Shown: piece after piece, positions 8,288 through 17,185 of the stretch
How positions within the stretch are numbered: the stretch's first letter is position 1
How the letters are laid out: every line of letters starts with the position of its first letter
Notes under the pieces: model-generated
The model's database searches: none
Told to the model about the DNA's origin: nothing
What the model saw: the letters and a program-made list of their open reading frames with translations, nothing else
Made by a program: the position numbers and the translations under genes
DNA from: Serpens sp964410065
GTDB taxonomy: Bacteria > Pseudomonadota > Gammaproteobacteria > Pseudomonadales > Pseudomonadaceae
Reading direction: 5' to 3'
Assembly: GCA_964410065.1 (NCBI GenBank)
Contig: CAYPFO010000002.1
Location: forward strand, 1-64,000
DNA: 64,000 bases

Positions 8288-9790
8288 CTATTTATTTGCG
8301 CTGCTGAAACGCCCACTCAGCTGGTCGAGGCGTTCGCTCAGGACACGTAACTGCTGACCATCCTGCTCCAGTTGGCGGGCGTTGACGGCAGTATGCTCGG
8401 CGACATCTTTGATACTCCGCAGGTGTTGGCCAACTTCTTCGGTCACGGCCGTCTGTTCATGAGTGGCGGCAGCGATCAATGTATTCATCTCGCTGATCGC
8501 TTCGATCTCGCCAGCCATGGATTCCAGCAAGTCACTGGCAAGCTGGCTGCCTTTGACACACTGTATGACGCCGAGACGACTGTTCTGCATGACGCTTGCA
8601 GCCTCAAGGCTTTCGCTCTGCAAACGACTGAGAATTCCCTGGATTTCACTGGTTGAGTTGGCCGTTCTCTGCGCGAGGTTGCGAACTTCATCGGCTACGA
8701 CGGCAAAACCCCGGCCTTGCTCACCAGCTCGGGCGGCTTCAATGGCTGCGTTCAAGGCCAGCAGGTTGGTCTGACTGGCAATACTGCTGATCACCTCCAG
8801 GACCTTGCCGACGTGTTCGGAGTGAGTCGCCAGGCTCTGCACTGTCTGGTTTGCGCTTTCGATGTGCGCCGCCAGTTTGGCGATCTCGTCGTGGGCGTCG
8901 GCAACAACGCTGCGTCCTTCAAGGGCTTTGGAATTGACACTTTGTGCGGTCACGGCAGCGTGCGCGGCATGTTCTGCGACATTCTCGATAGCCGAGGCCA
9001 TTTCTTCCATGGCGTTGACCATTTGGGCGGTTTGCTCGAGCTGCAGGTTTGAGCCTTCACGCAAGTGCTGGGTAGCCTGGTTAAGGCTGGCCGTGGTGCT
9101 TTCCAGCGCGCGCATGTCGCGCTTCACCGCACCCACCAATTCGGCGAGATAGTTGAGGAATTCATTGAAGCGCAGGGCAATTCGGCCGCGCTGCTGAATG
9201 CGTGGGGTCAGATCAATCCGCTCGCTATCTGGGGTCAGGCAAGCGATAGCCTCGGTCAGCGCTGCGCCTTCTTGAGCGGTGGCGAGGCTGCTACGGGCCA
9301 GGTAGACGAGGATTGCAGTTTCCAGCACGACATAGAACGCGTGAAGGAAAACAATCGGCCAGTCACCCTCCGGGATCAGAAAAATATTCAGACCCCGTTG
9401 TTGCAATACGAAAAAAACCAGATGGTGAACCGTGGTGGTGGCAGCAGCGATAACGATGGGCAGCCAGTCATGGTAATAGAGCAGAAAGGCCAACAAGACG
9501 AAAATGCCGAAATGCATTTCGACCATGCCATGACCCAGGTTGATATGCAGGGCGGCCATGATCATGAACGCCACGCCAATCATGCATCGCAACAGGCGCT
9601 GGCCGGGAATGAGTTGGACGAGGAAGCTCATGGCGCCGGCGGTGATGCCGCCGATTATCAGTGCTTGAGGCCAATTGTCCTGCCAGGCCGCAATCACCAG
9701 GGCATACAGAAACATAAACCACACGACGCCGAGCATGATCCGGTCGGCTTTATGGTAGTGAGCTAGAAGGGAGTGGGGGTGACTGGTCAT
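8288..9790 (-). CDS. Methyl-accepting chemotaxis protein with histidine-rich multi-helix sensor
   Basis: A 500-residue chemoreceptor. Instead of a periplasmic ligand domain, the N-terminus has about six membrane helices (19-36, 41-60, 66-83, 92-108, 110-128, 145-166) carrying His82, His87, His93, His107, His122 and His123. A degenerate HAMP-like region (about 178-222) leads to a canonical signalling hairpin with the tip motif EQGRGFAVVADEVRNLAQR (about 357-375). The protein should relay to CheA/CheW. The histidines suggest a membrane-embedded cofactor or metal sensor, but the signal is unknown. I found no convincing FliA promoter upstream. Confidence 0.9.
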   Translation of the reverse strand: MTSHPHSLLAHYHKADRIMLGVVWFMFLYALVIAAWQDNWPQALIIGGITAGAMSFLVQLIPGQRLLRCMIGVAFMIMAALHINLGHGMVEMHFGIFVLLAFLLYYHDWLPIVIAAATTTVHHLVFFVLQQRGLNIFLIPEGDWPIVFLHAFYVVLETAILVYLARSSLATAQEGAALTEAIACLTPDSERIDLTPRIQQRGRIALRFNEFLNYLAELVGAVKRDMRALESTTASLNQATQHLREGSNLQLEQTAQMVNAMEEMASAIENVAEHAAHAAVTAQSVNSKALEGRSVVADAHDEIAKLAAHIESANQTVQSLATHSEHVGKVLEVISSIASQTNLLALNAAIEAARAGEQGRGFAVVADEVRNLAQRTANSTSEIQGILSRLQSESLEAASVMQNSRLGVIQCVKGSQLASDLLESMAGEIEAISEMNTLIAAATHEQTAVTEEVGQHLRSIKDVAEHTAVNARQLEQDGQQLRVLSERLDQLSGRFSSANK

Positions 9791-10220
9791 GATGTCAGTT
9801 TGTTAACACCTACAAGATGCTGGGAATCGCGCAGCACTTGACAGGCGTGTGCTTGGGCGCGAAGGGTCTTTTAAAAAGCGATAGGGTATTAACCCGATCC
9901 TTTAGCGAGGGCCAGGGGCTGCGTGTGGGTAGGGTTATGCGTCGGGTCGGGAGATTGCGCTGTCCCTATGTGGAGGGCAGGTCACGAAGTGGCGAAGCAT
10001 ACTCGGGTTTTAATCCACAATAAAGAAAAGGTTAATGCAAAGTGCTATTGCTGTTGGGTTAAACACGGGAACTGGCGGAGGTCACGCAGAGAATGGATCT
10101 GACAGTCGCAGTCGACGCTCTGAATAAGGCCAGTGTCAGAGTGCGGACAGCGACACACATGAAAGGCCCTCTCGAAAGATGGAGAGGGCAGGGTAAGGAC
10201 CGCGGGATTGGCAGTCCGGC
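9791..10220. other. Gene-poor 430-bp gap
   Basis: Between the divergently ending chemoreceptor start and the osmC stop I see no credible gene. The left part should hold the chemoreceptor promoter. The stretch around 10000-10050 is AT-richer. A hairpin at 10166-10189 is the likely osmC terminator. An open frame at 10093-10380 crosses osmC on the other strand and has no family features. Confidence 0.5.
10161..10189 (-). terminator. Probable terminator of the osmC gene
   Basis: An 8-bp perfect stem GCCCTCTC / GAGAGGGC (10166-10173 with 10182-10189). On the minus strand it is followed by CTTTC, only a short T run. It lies about 30 bp after the osmC stop. Confidence 0.5.
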
Positions 10221-10640
10221 TTATTGGCTGAAAGGACCTTGGCTGAGCTGGGTCTCAATGCTCACTTCAACCTGGGTCATCAATTTGTGCAGGGGACAGC
10301 GGTCCGCGACCCGTTTCAATTCGGCGCGCTGCTCATCAGTCAGGCTTCCCCGCAGGGTGAGCACGGCTGTCATCGGGTAGAGCCCTTCTTTTTCACGACT
10401 GGAGTCGTGGCTGACCTCGACACTGACGCCGGTCAGCGGAATATCGTGCTGGCGAGCGTAGTGGGTGACGGTAAGCGCCTTGCAAGCGCCCAGGGCCGCG
10501 TCGAAGTAATCGTGGGGCTCCGGTGCGCTGCCTTCGCCGCCCAGGGACTTTGGCATGTCAGTGATCAGTTCATGTTCTTCATCCACCATGATGGTATGGC
10601 GATAGCTGTCACTGGATTGAGTGGTGACCATGATGCTCAT
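10221..10640 (-). CDS. OsmC/Ohr family peroxidase
   Basis: A 139-residue OsmC-like thiol peroxidase. The two redox cysteines are present: Cys53 in AALGACKALT and Cys115 in ADRCPLHKL, which is the YhfA-like arrangement rather than classical Ohr. Such proteins reduce organic hydroperoxides or bind reactive small molecules in the cytoplasm. Two start codons nine bases apart (10640 and 10631) are possible; the first has GGAG about ten bases upstream. It stands alone, divergent from tpm. Confidence 0.88.
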   Translation of the reverse strand: MSIMVTTQSSDSYRHTIMVDEEHELITDMPKSLGGEGSAPEPHDYFDAALGACKALTVTHYARQHDIPLTGVSVEVSHDSSREKEGLYPMTAVLTLRGSLTDEQRAELKRVADRCPLHKLMTQVEVSIETQLSQGPFSQ

Positions 10641-10760
10641 GAGGGATCCGCTCCAGATTTACAGGGTGTCAGACATAGAGCCTGTATAGGCTGCTGTCGT
10701 TCCACGGCTCCGACCGTGCGAGAATCGTTTGCTCTGTGGGCAACCTAAAGGACATGGCAC

Positions 10761-11414
10761 ATGCATGAAGACTTTTGGCAGGCTCGTTGGAGTCGCAACG
10801 AAATCGGCTTTCACCTGAATCAGGTAAACCCCTGGCTTGAGCAGTTTTGGCCGACGTTGCGGCTGGCGGCCGGGACTCGCGTGTTGGTTCCCCTGTGTGG
10901 CAAAAGCCTTGACCTGTCGTGGCTTGCGGGCCAAGGCCATGCGGTGCTGGGCATTGAACTGGCGGAGACGGCGGTGCAGGCATTTTTTGCCGAGCATGGC
11001 CTGCAGCCCGAGGTCAGCCAGCAAGGTTCATTCATCCGTTACCAGAGCGGCTTGATCGAGCTGTGGTGCGGCGATTTCTTCGCGTTGACCGCCGACGATG
11101 TCGCCAACTGTCACGCCTTCCATGATCGGGCTGCGCTGATTGCCATGCCCGCTGAGATGCGCGAGCGTTATGCGGCTCATCTGACCGAAATTCTACCCCC
11201 CATCTGCAGCGGTTTGCTGATAACCCTTGACTACGCGCAGGAGGAAAAGGCCGGGCCGCCGTTTGCCGTGAGTGAGGCAGAAGTGCGGCGCTTGCTCGGC
11301 GCGGCCTGGACAATCGAGTGGTTGGCACTGAAGGATGTGCTGGCACTCAACTGGAAGTTTCACCAGCAAGGACTGACCCGCCTGGAAGAAGCAGCCTACC
11401 GGATTTGGCGCTAA
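10761..11414 (+). CDS. tpm: Thiopurine S-methyltransferase
   Basis: A 217-residue SAM-dependent methyltransferase of the bacterial TPMT family. The N-terminal FWQARWSRNEIGFHL and the SAM-binding segment VLVPLCGKSLDLSWLAGQGH (41-60) followed by VLGIEL are diagnostic. In Pseudomonas this enzyme methylates thiopurines and also selenium and tellurium oxyanions, giving metalloid tolerance. Length and motifs are normal. The gene is preceded by AAAGGA and stands alone, facing the following chemoreceptor gene. Confidence 0.95.
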   Translation: MHEDFWQARWSRNEIGFHLNQVNPWLEQFWPTLRLAAGTRVLVPLCGKSLDLSWLAGQGHAVLGIELAETAVQAFFAEHGLQPEVSQQGSFIRYQSGLIELWCGDFFALTADDVANCHAFHDRAALIAMPAEMRERYAAHLTEILPPICSGLLITLDYAQEEKAGPPFAVSEAEVRRLLGAAWTIEWLALKDVLALNWKFHQQGLTRLEEAAYRIWR

Positions 11415-11423
11415 CCGCATGGG

Positions 11424-11457
11424 AAAAGCCCTACCACGCGGCTAAGCGCGGCAGGGC
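11424..11457 (-). terminator. Terminator of the Cache chemoreceptor gene
   Basis: Read on the minus strand, GCCCTGCCGCG pairs with CGCGTGGTAGGGC using two G-U pairs, then CTTTTCCC follows. It starts 8 bp after the chemoreceptor stop. The wobble pairs form only on the minus-strand RNA, which indicates direction. Confidence 0.65.
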
Positions 11458-11464
11458 AGGGCCG

Positions 11465-13099
11465 TTACAGTCGGAACTGCCCCAGCTGTTTATTCAGCTG
11501 GCCAGCCAGCTGCTCCAACTGCAGGCTGGCAGTACTGGTCTGGTTTGATGTTTCGGCGGTGTCATGGGCCAGGCTGGCGGCTTGAGTGACATTGCGATTG
11601 ATATCGTCGATCACATGGGACTGCTGCAGCGTGGCGCTGGCGATCGAGGCGTTGGTGTCGGCCAGGGTGCGTAGACTCTGGGCAATCTGGCTCAGGCTGT
11701 CGCGGGCCAGGCCGGCCTGTTCAACGGTGAGCTGAGTGGCCTGGCTGCTGTCCTGAATAACGCGTACCGCTGCGATGGAATTGCTTTGCAGTCGTTCGAT
11801 CATGGTCTGGATTTCCGACGTCGACTGCTGGGTACGTTGGGCGAGCAGGCGCACCTCGTCGGCGACTACGGCAAAACCACGGCCCTGATCGCCGGCGCGT
11901 GCGGCTTCAATAGCGGCATTGAGGGCGAGCAGATTGGTTTGTTCGGCAATGCCGCGAATAACCTCGACGACGCTGCCGATCTGCGAGCTTTCGCCCGCCA
12001 AGCCCTGCATGACGTCAACGGCCTGGGAGATGGTGGCGGATAGCTGGTCGATCTGCTGAAGACTTTGGTCGATGTTGTGCTGGCCCTGGGATGCCAGGCT
12101 TTCTGCCTGCTTCACTTCGTTGGCAGCCTGGTCGGCATTTTTGGCCACATCCTGTACGGCATAACTGACCTCGTTGACCGCCGTGGCCACCTGCTCCATC
12201 TGTTCGGACTGCTGTTGACTGGTTTGCTTGGCATTGTTGGCTACCGAGCCCAGGGAATGTGCGGACTGGTCCATGGAGCGCGCAGCGGTGAGCATCTGTT
12301 CAACAATGTCATGGAGCTTGCCGGTAAACGTATTGAAATGACGGGCCAGGTTGGAGATTTCATCGCGTCCGCGAGTATCCAGTTGGAGGGTCAGGTCGGC
12401 TTCGCCGCTGGCGATATTGGCCATGGCTTCGACTGCTTCGTTTACTGGACGGACGATGCTGCGGGCTATAAGGGCCAGTAACAGTGCCATCAACAAGGTG
12501 ATGCCCAGACCGGTAATCGATGCCGCAATGCTCTGCGCCAGGAACTGTGCTTCTACGTCGTCGGTATACACGCCCGTGCCAAGCACCCAGCCCCAGGGCT
12601 CGAACAGCTGCACATAGGAGGCCTTGGGAACCGGCGCGTCGGCACCTGGTTTTGGCCAGCTGTAGTTCACCGAGCCAGCGTTTTGCTTGCGTACCACCGC
12701 GACCATTTCGTTGAACAGCAGTTTGCCATTCGGGTCTACGTATTCCCTCAGCGATTGGCCGTTCAGCTTAGGGTTGGTCGGGTGCATGACCATGCGTGGA
12801 AACAGGTCATTGATCCAGAAGTAATCGTTGTCCCCATAGCGCAACGCGCCGACCTGCGCCTGGGCCATTTCCTGCGCTTTTTCGCGGCTCAGCAGCCCTT
12901 GGGTTTCCAGCAGATGAAAATGGCCAAGAATGCCAATGGCGCTTTCTACCAAGTGCTGATTTTTTTCAGCCTTGTTGCTGTGCAGGTCCTTATTCAGCTG
13001 ATTAAGCTGAAGTGCCCCCTGCAAAACCAACATGACGACCGACACGGCGAGGATCAGCCAGAGACGATGTCGGATGGGAAGGTTGCGTAGAGAAATCAT
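11465..13099 (-). CDS. Methyl-accepting chemotaxis protein with single Cache domain
   Basis: A 544-residue classical transmembrane chemoreceptor. An N-terminal helix (about 10-30) precedes a periplasmic sCache_2-type domain (about 35-180; ALRYGDNDYFWIND and VMHPTNPKLNG are typical). A second helix, a HAMP segment (RSIVRPVNEAVEAM) and the signalling hairpin (GDQGRGFAVVADEVRLLAQR) follow. sCache_2 receptors often bind short organic acids, but the ligand here is not predictable. I chose ATG 13099 because MISLRNLPIRHRLWL gives a proper first helix; the frame extends 68 codons upstream without a signal. GCCGATTA occurs upstream but lacks a FliA -35 box. Confidence 0.93.
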   Translation of the reverse strand: MISLRNLPIRHRLWLILAVSVVMLVLQGALQLNQLNKDLHSNKAEKNQHLVESAIGILGHFHLLETQGLLSREKAQEMAQAQVGALRYGDNDYFWINDLFPRMVMHPTNPKLNGQSLREYVDPNGKLLFNEMVAVVRKQNAGSVNYSWPKPGADAPVPKASYVQLFEPWGWVLGTGVYTDDVEAQFLAQSIAASITGLGITLLMALLLALIARSIVRPVNEAVEAMANIASGEADLTLQLDTRGRDEISNLARHFNTFTGKLHDIVEQMLTAARSMDQSAHSLGSVANNAKQTSQQQSEQMEQVATAVNEVSYAVQDVAKNADQAANEVKQAESLASQGQHNIDQSLQQIDQLSATISQAVDVMQGLAGESSQIGSVVEVIRGIAEQTNLLALNAAIEAARAGDQGRGFAVVADEVRLLAQRTQQSTSEIQTMIERLQSNSIAAVRVIQDSSQATQLTVEQAGLARDSLSQIAQSLRTLADTNASIASATLQQSHVIDDINRNVTQAASLAHDTAETSNQTSTASLQLEQLAGQLNKQLGQFRL

Positions 13100-13355
13100 G
13101 GGGGTAACTCTTATAAGTATCGATTTATGAGTTGCAGAATACGAGCGTCGTAATCGGCTAACTTGCCCTGAATCAATGAATGAGCCTGAGCTGGGTGTGA
13201 CATAAAGTCCATGAGCCTTTAGACGAAGCCGCCGCACGCAGGCCTGCTTCTGGTAGGATTTCCGCCGGCCGCTGGGAGGGAGACCTGCCGGCACTTTCCC
13301 CACGTATTTTTTTGAGTTCGCCCGTGTGGCCAGGCCGCGCGGACTAGGGAGCTTT

Positions 13356-14186
13356 ATGGATCTTTGGATTGCCGTTCAGGCGTTGATATTGGGTATTGTC
13401 GAAGGGCTCACCGAGTTTTTGCCGGTATCGAGCACGGGGCACCAGATCATCGTCGCGGACCTGATCGGCTTTGGTGGTGAACGCGCTCTGGCGTTCAACA
13501 TCATCATCCAGCTGGGCGCCATCCTCGCGGTGGTCTGGGAATACCGCCGCAAGATATTCGATGTGGTGGTGGGCTTGCCCAAGGAGCGCTCGGCCCAGCG
13601 GTTCACCGCCAATCTGTTGATCGCCTTTATGCCGGCGGCTGTGATCGGGGTGATTTTTTCCGACCTGATTCACGATTTCCTGTTCAACCCCATTACCGTG
13701 GCCACCGCGTTGGTGATCGGCGGGGTGGTGATGCTCTGGGCAGAAAAGCGCAGCCATGCCATCGAGGCTGATACGGTGGATGACATGCGTTGGACCCACG
13801 CGTTGAAAGTTGGCTGTGCTCAGTGCCTGGCGCTGATTCCTGGAACCTCGCGCTCGGCCTCAACCATCATTGGTGGCCTGTTATTTGGTCTGTCGCGCAA
13901 AGCGGCGACCGAGTTTTCCTTCTTTCTGGCGATGCCCACCATGGTCGGTGCGGCGGTGTACTCAGGTTATAAATACCGCGACCTGTTCCAACCGGGCGAT
14001 CTGCCGGTGTTCGCAATCGGCTTTGTCACCTCGTTTGTGTTCGCGATGCTGGCCGTGCGCGCCTTGCTCAAGTTCATCGCCAGCCACAGTTATGCGTCCT
14101 TTGCCTGGTACCGCATTGGCTTTGGTCTGTTGATCTTGGCCACGTGGCAGTTCGGCCTGATCGACTGGAGCACGGCGCAGGGCTGA
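13356..14186 (+). CDS. uppP: Undecaprenyl-diphosphatase
   Basis: A 276-residue polytopic membrane phosphatase (BacA/UppP) that recycles undecaprenyl pyrophosphate for peptidoglycan and envelope glycan synthesis and confers bacitracin tolerance. Both active-site motifs are intact: EGLTEFLPVSSTGH (16-29) and PGTSRSAST (162-170). I chose ATG 13356 (MDLWIAVQAL), where the family starts; an upstream GTG at 13326 has no support. Its stop overlaps the next start (TGATG), so it is co-translated with the DUF1294 gene. Confidence 0.97.
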   Translation: MDLWIAVQALILGIVEGLTEFLPVSSTGHQIIVADLIGFGGERALAFNIIIQLGAILAVVWEYRRKIFDVVVGLPKERSAQRFTANLLIAFMPAAVIGVIFSDLIHDFLFNPITVATALVIGGVVMLWAEKRSHAIEADTVDDMRWTHALKVGCAQCLALIPGTSRSASTIIGGLLFGLSRKAATEFSFFLAMPTMVGAAVYSGYKYRDLFQPGDLPVFAIGFVTSFVFAMLAVRALLKFIASHSYASFAWYRIGFGLLILATWQFGLIDWSTAQG

Positions 14187-14575
14187 TGAGCAGACAGCAG
14201 ATGAACAATGGGCGAAGTACGACATTGAAATGGCTGGCCTTCGGTTTGCTCTGCGCCTTGCCGCTGTTAGGCGCTCTGCGTTTCTGGTGGGTGTGGGATG
14301 CTCCCTGGATACTTGCGCTCTATGGGGTGGCCAGCCTGCTGACGTTTACCCTGTATTGGCACGACAAGCGACGCGCCCGCATTGCCGGCTGGCGGGTCCC
14401 GGAGAACCTGCTGCACCTCGGCGAATTACTGGGTGGCTGGCCCGGTGCGCTGCTTGCCCAGCAGCGATTTCGCCATAAAACCCGCAAGCAGTCCTTTCAG
14501 ATGGTGTTCTGGGCCATCATCTTGCTCCATCAAATGTTCTGGGTCGAACGGCTGGTGCTGCCATTGGGAGGCTGA
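14186..14575 (+). CDS. DUF1294 small membrane protein
   Basis: A 129-residue protein with three hydrophobic segments and the DUF1294 core: YWHDKRRARIAGWRVPE, then LLHLGELLGGWPGALLAQ and RHKTRKQSFQMVFW. The function of this family is unknown. The start overlaps the uppP stop by one base (TGATG), so translation is coupled to uppP. Some homologues are fused to a cold-shock domain; here only the membrane part is present. Upstream in-frame codons from 14144 lie inside uppP and were rejected as start. Confidence 0.85.
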   Translation: MSRQQMNNGRSTTLKWLAFGLLCALPLLGALRFWWVWDAPWILALYGVASLLTFTLYWHDKRRARIAGWRVPENLLHLGELLGGWPGALLAQQRFRHKTRKQSFQMVFWAIILLHQMFWVERLVLPLGG

Positions 14576-14600
14576 GCACCCTGACCGCGCATAAACGCGC

Positions 14601-14606
14601 TACAAT
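14601..14606 (+). promoter_or_regulatory. -10 box of the ybiT promoter
   Basis: TACAAT is followed by a GC-rich discriminator (CGCGCC), giving an expected start near 14613, about 40 bp before the ybiT GTG. The -35 is weak (a CTGACC-like element at non-ideal spacing), so the call rests on the -10. Confidence 0.45.
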
Positions 14607-14653
14607 CGCGCCCTTTTTGCGCTCGCGCGTGCTCTCAAGCAGGATCCAGATAC

Positions 14654-16243
14654 GTGATTTCAACCGCCAATATCACCATGCAGTTTGGCGCCAAGCCTCT
14701 GTTCGAGAATGTTTCCGTCAAATTCGGCAATGGCAACCGTTATGGCCTGATCGGTGCCAACGGTAGCGGCAAGTCGACGTTCATGAAAATTCTCGGCGGT
14801 GAGCTGGAGCCCTCTGCTGGCCAGGTGATGCTCGAGCCCAATACCCGTCTGGGCAAGCTCCGTCAGGATCAGTTCGCCTATGAGAACTTCACCGTCATCG
14901 ACACGGTGATCATGGGCCACGAGCAGCTGTGGAAGGTCAAGGCCGAGCGCGATCGCATTTATTCGCTGCCGGAAATGACCGAAGAAGACGGCATGGCCGT
15001 GGCGGAACTGGAAACCGAATTCGCCGAGATGGATGGTTACACGGCCGAGTCCCGCGCCGGCGAACTGCTGCTGGGCCTGGGCATCCCGCTGGAACAGCAC
15101 TTCGGTCCGATGAGCGAAGTGGCGCCGGGCTGGAAGCTGCGCGTGCTGCTTGCCCAGTCACTGTTCTCCGACCCGGATGTGCTGCTGCTCGACGAACCGA
15201 CCAACCACCTGGATATCAATACCATCCGCTGGCTGGAAAGCATCCTCACGGCGCGCAACAGCACCATGATCATCATTTCCCACGACCGCCACTTCCTGAA
15301 TAGCGTGTGCACGCACATGGCGGATCTGGATTACGGTGAGTTGCGCCTGTTCCCCGGCAACTACGACGAGTACATGACCGCCGCCACCCAGGCCCGCGAG
15401 CAGCTGCTTTCCGACAACGCCAAGAAGAAGGCCCAGATCGCCGAGCTGCAAACCTTCGTCAGCCGCTTCTCGGCCAACGCCTCCAAGGCCAAGCAGGCCA
15501 CCAGCCGCGCCAAACAGATCGACAAGATCCAACTGTCCGAGGTCAAACCGTCCAGCCGGGTCAGCCCGTTCATTCGTTTTGAACAGACCAAGAAGTTGCA
15601 CCGCCAGGCCGTAACGGTGGAGAAACTCAGCCAGGGTTACGACGGCGTGGCACTGTTCAAGAACCTGAACCTGCAGATCGAGGCGGGCGAGCATGTCGCG
15701 ATTATCGGCCCCAACGGTATCGGCAAGACCACACTGCTGCGTACGCTGGTTGGCGAAGTGCCGCCGATGAGCGGCGAAGTGAAGTGGACCGAGAGCGCTG
15801 AGATCGGTTATTTCGCCCAAGACCATGCCGACGCTTTTGAGGACGATGTAACCCTTTTCGACTGGATGGGGCAGTGGACCCAGGGCGGCGAGCAATTGGT
15901 GCGCGGTACTCTGGGCCGCATGCTGTTTTCCAACGATGACATCCTCAAGTCCGTGAAGGTGATTTCGGGGGGAGAGCAGGGCCGTATGCTGTTCGGCAAG
16001 TTGATCCTGCAAAAGGCCAACGTGCTGATCATGGACGAACCGACCAATCACCTGGATATGGAATCGATCGAAGCGCTCAACCTCGCGCTGGAGAACTATC
16101 CGGGGACCTTGATCTTCGTCAGCCATGACCGTGAGTTCGTCAGCTCCCTGGCCACGCGCATCATTGAGCTGTCGGAAGACGGCGTGACTGACTTCAGCGG
16201 CAGCTACGACGACTACCTGCGCAGCCAGGGCGTTGTGGTTTAA
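14654..16243 (+). CDS. ybiT: ABC-F family ATPase YbiT
   Basis: A 529-residue soluble protein with two fused ABC ATPase domains and no membrane part, closely resembling E. coli YbiT along its length. The first Walker A is GANGSGKST (34-42) with VLLLDEPTNHLD. The second is GPNGIGKTT (352-360) with signature SGGEQ (from 438) and VLIMDEPTNHLD. The first signature position reads SEVAPGWKLRV, as in YbiT. ABC-F proteins act at the ribosomal E site to modulate translation; the exact YbiT role is not settled. The start codon is GTG. A very strong terminator follows. Confidence 0.93.
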   Translation: MISTANITMQFGAKPLFENVSVKFGNGNRYGLIGANGSGKSTFMKILGGELEPSAGQVMLEPNTRLGKLRQDQFAYENFTVIDTVIMGHEQLWKVKAERDRIYSLPEMTEEDGMAVAELETEFAEMDGYTAESRAGELLLGLGIPLEQHFGPMSEVAPGWKLRVLLAQSLFSDPDVLLLDEPTNHLDINTIRWLESILTARNSTMIIISHDRHFLNSVCTHMADLDYGELRLFPGNYDEYMTAATQAREQLLSDNAKKKAQIAELQTFVSRFSANASKAKQATSRAKQIDKIQLSEVKPSSRVSPFIRFEQTKKLHRQAVTVEKLSQGYDGVALFKNLNLQIEAGEHVAIIGPNGIGKTTLLRTLVGEVPPMSGEVKWTESAEIGYFAQDHADAFEDDVTLFDWMGQWTQGGEQLVRGTLGRMLFSNDDILKSVKVISGGEQGRMLFGKLILQKANVLIMDEPTNHLDMESIEALNLALENYPGTLIFVSHDREFVSSLATRIIELSEDGVTDFSGSYDDYLRSQGVVV

Positions 16244-16275
16244 CCAACGCTAAAACTCAGCGGATGCTCCCGCAT

Positions 16276-16321
16276 CCGCAAACAGAAAAACCGGCCTTCG
16301 TGCCGGTTTTTCTGTTTGCGG
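16276..16321. terminator. Perfect 20-bp-stem bidirectional terminator
   Basis: Arms 16276-16295 and 16302-16321 are perfectly complementary over 20 bp around a CTTCGT loop. Each arm contains an A5/T5 block, so the hairpin supplies a U tract in both directions. It ends ybiT on the plus strand and can also stop minus-strand transcripts running past ppiC. Confidence 0.92.
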
Positions 16322-16444
16322 CCCGGCATTTTATGAGCGGGCGCTGCGCTGGCGGATCTTATTCGTTTAATACCACCCCTTCATTGCTGCCTGCTGTATG
16401 CCAACCTCCGCGTGCCGATCCGGTTAGTCAGGGGAGGGGCGTGC

Positions 16445-16723
16445 TCAGTCGCGGTAAAACACCTGAACCAGGTGATAGCCGAATTGGGACTTCACCGGAC
16501 CGTGAACAATGCGCACAGGCTTCTTGAAGATCACCTGATCGATCGCCCTGACCATTTGTCCGGGGCGGACTTCGCCCAGGTCGCCGCCACGCTTGGCGGA
16601 GGGGCAGGTCGAGTGTTTGCGAGCGAGCACATCAAACGCTTCGCCATTGGCCAGGCGTTTCTTCAACTGCTCGGCTTCAGCTTCGGTCTTGACCAAAATA
16701 TGGCGTGCCATGGCTTTGGCCAT
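16445..16723 (-). CDS. ppiC: Parvulin-type peptidyl-prolyl isomerase
   Basis: A 92-residue single-domain parvulin, the same size as E. coli PpiC and closely similar. Residues include His8 (ARHILVK), Cys40 (STCPSAKRGGDLGE) and His84 (FGYHLVQV), which line the active site. It catalyses cis-trans isomerisation of prolyl bonds in the cytoplasm. I chose ATG 16723 (MAKAMARHIL) because GAGGAG sits seven bases upstream; an ATG six bases earlier is too close to it. The frame continues upstream without homology. Confidence 0.95.
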   Translation of the reverse strand: MAKAMARHILVKTEAEAEQLKKRLANGEAFDVLARKHSTCPSAKRGGDLGEVRPGQMVRAIDQVIFKKPVRIVHGPVKSQFGYHLVQVFYRD

Positions 16724-16874
16724 GTTCATACTCCTCGATTTTTCCGGGGCCGGCATTCTGCCTACTTCCCGCGGCGGGCTCAATGCAGGGCAAGTGATCA
16801 TGGCAAACGAGTGGGCTAGGCGCGCAGGGCCCTGTCCACTAAGCTGCCGGCTTTTATCGGTTAGAACTACCATC

Positions 16875-17099
16875 ATGAAGCCCGCCGCACACAATCCCCT
16901 GCATGGCGTCACCCTGGAAGCCTTGCTCACCGAACTGGTCAACCACTATGGCTGGCCGGGATTGGCGCAACGCGTTGATATCCGTTGCTTTAAAAGCGAT
17001 CCGAGCATCAAGTCGAGCCTGACCTTTTTGCGCAAGACGCCCTGGGCACGCGAGAAGGTCGAAGCCCTGTATATCCAGTTGCGCAAATCGAAGGTGTGA
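16875..17099 (+). CDS. VF530 (DUF2132) family small protein
   Basis: A 74-residue protein with the full VF530 pattern: NPLHGVTLEALLTELVNHYGW, DIRCFKSDPSIKSSLTFL and RKTPWARxKVExLY. The family is annotated as a putative DNA-binding fold from a structural study; its cellular role is unknown. I start at 16875 because the conserved protein begins at MKPAAHNPL; the longer frame from 16593 overlaps ppiC on the other strand. It is divergent from ppiC with about 150 bp between the starts. Confidence 0.88.
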   Translation: MKPAAHNPLHGVTLEALLTELVNHYGWPGLAQRVDIRCFKSDPSIKSSLTFLRKTPWAREKVEALYIQLRKSKV

Positions 17100-17185
17100 C
17101 CTGACGCTGTCGATTCCGCAGCTTGCCGTTCGACTAGGTGAGGACCGCTTAGCCGGCCTTAATCAAACCGATAGGAGGCAAGACC

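Noticed and set aside
10093..10380. 95-aa plus-strand frame between the chemoreceptor and osmC
   Set aside because: It overlaps osmC antisense, has no Shine-Dalgarno and no family resemblance.
13100..13180. FliA (sigma-28) promoter for the Cache chemoreceptor
   Set aside because: GCCGATTA is close to the -10 box, but no TAAA lies at the required spacing upstream.
13100..13303. 68-residue extension of the Cache chemoreceptor
   Set aside because: It would put a basic non-signal stretch before the first membrane helix, and ATG 13099 gives a normal chemoreceptor start.
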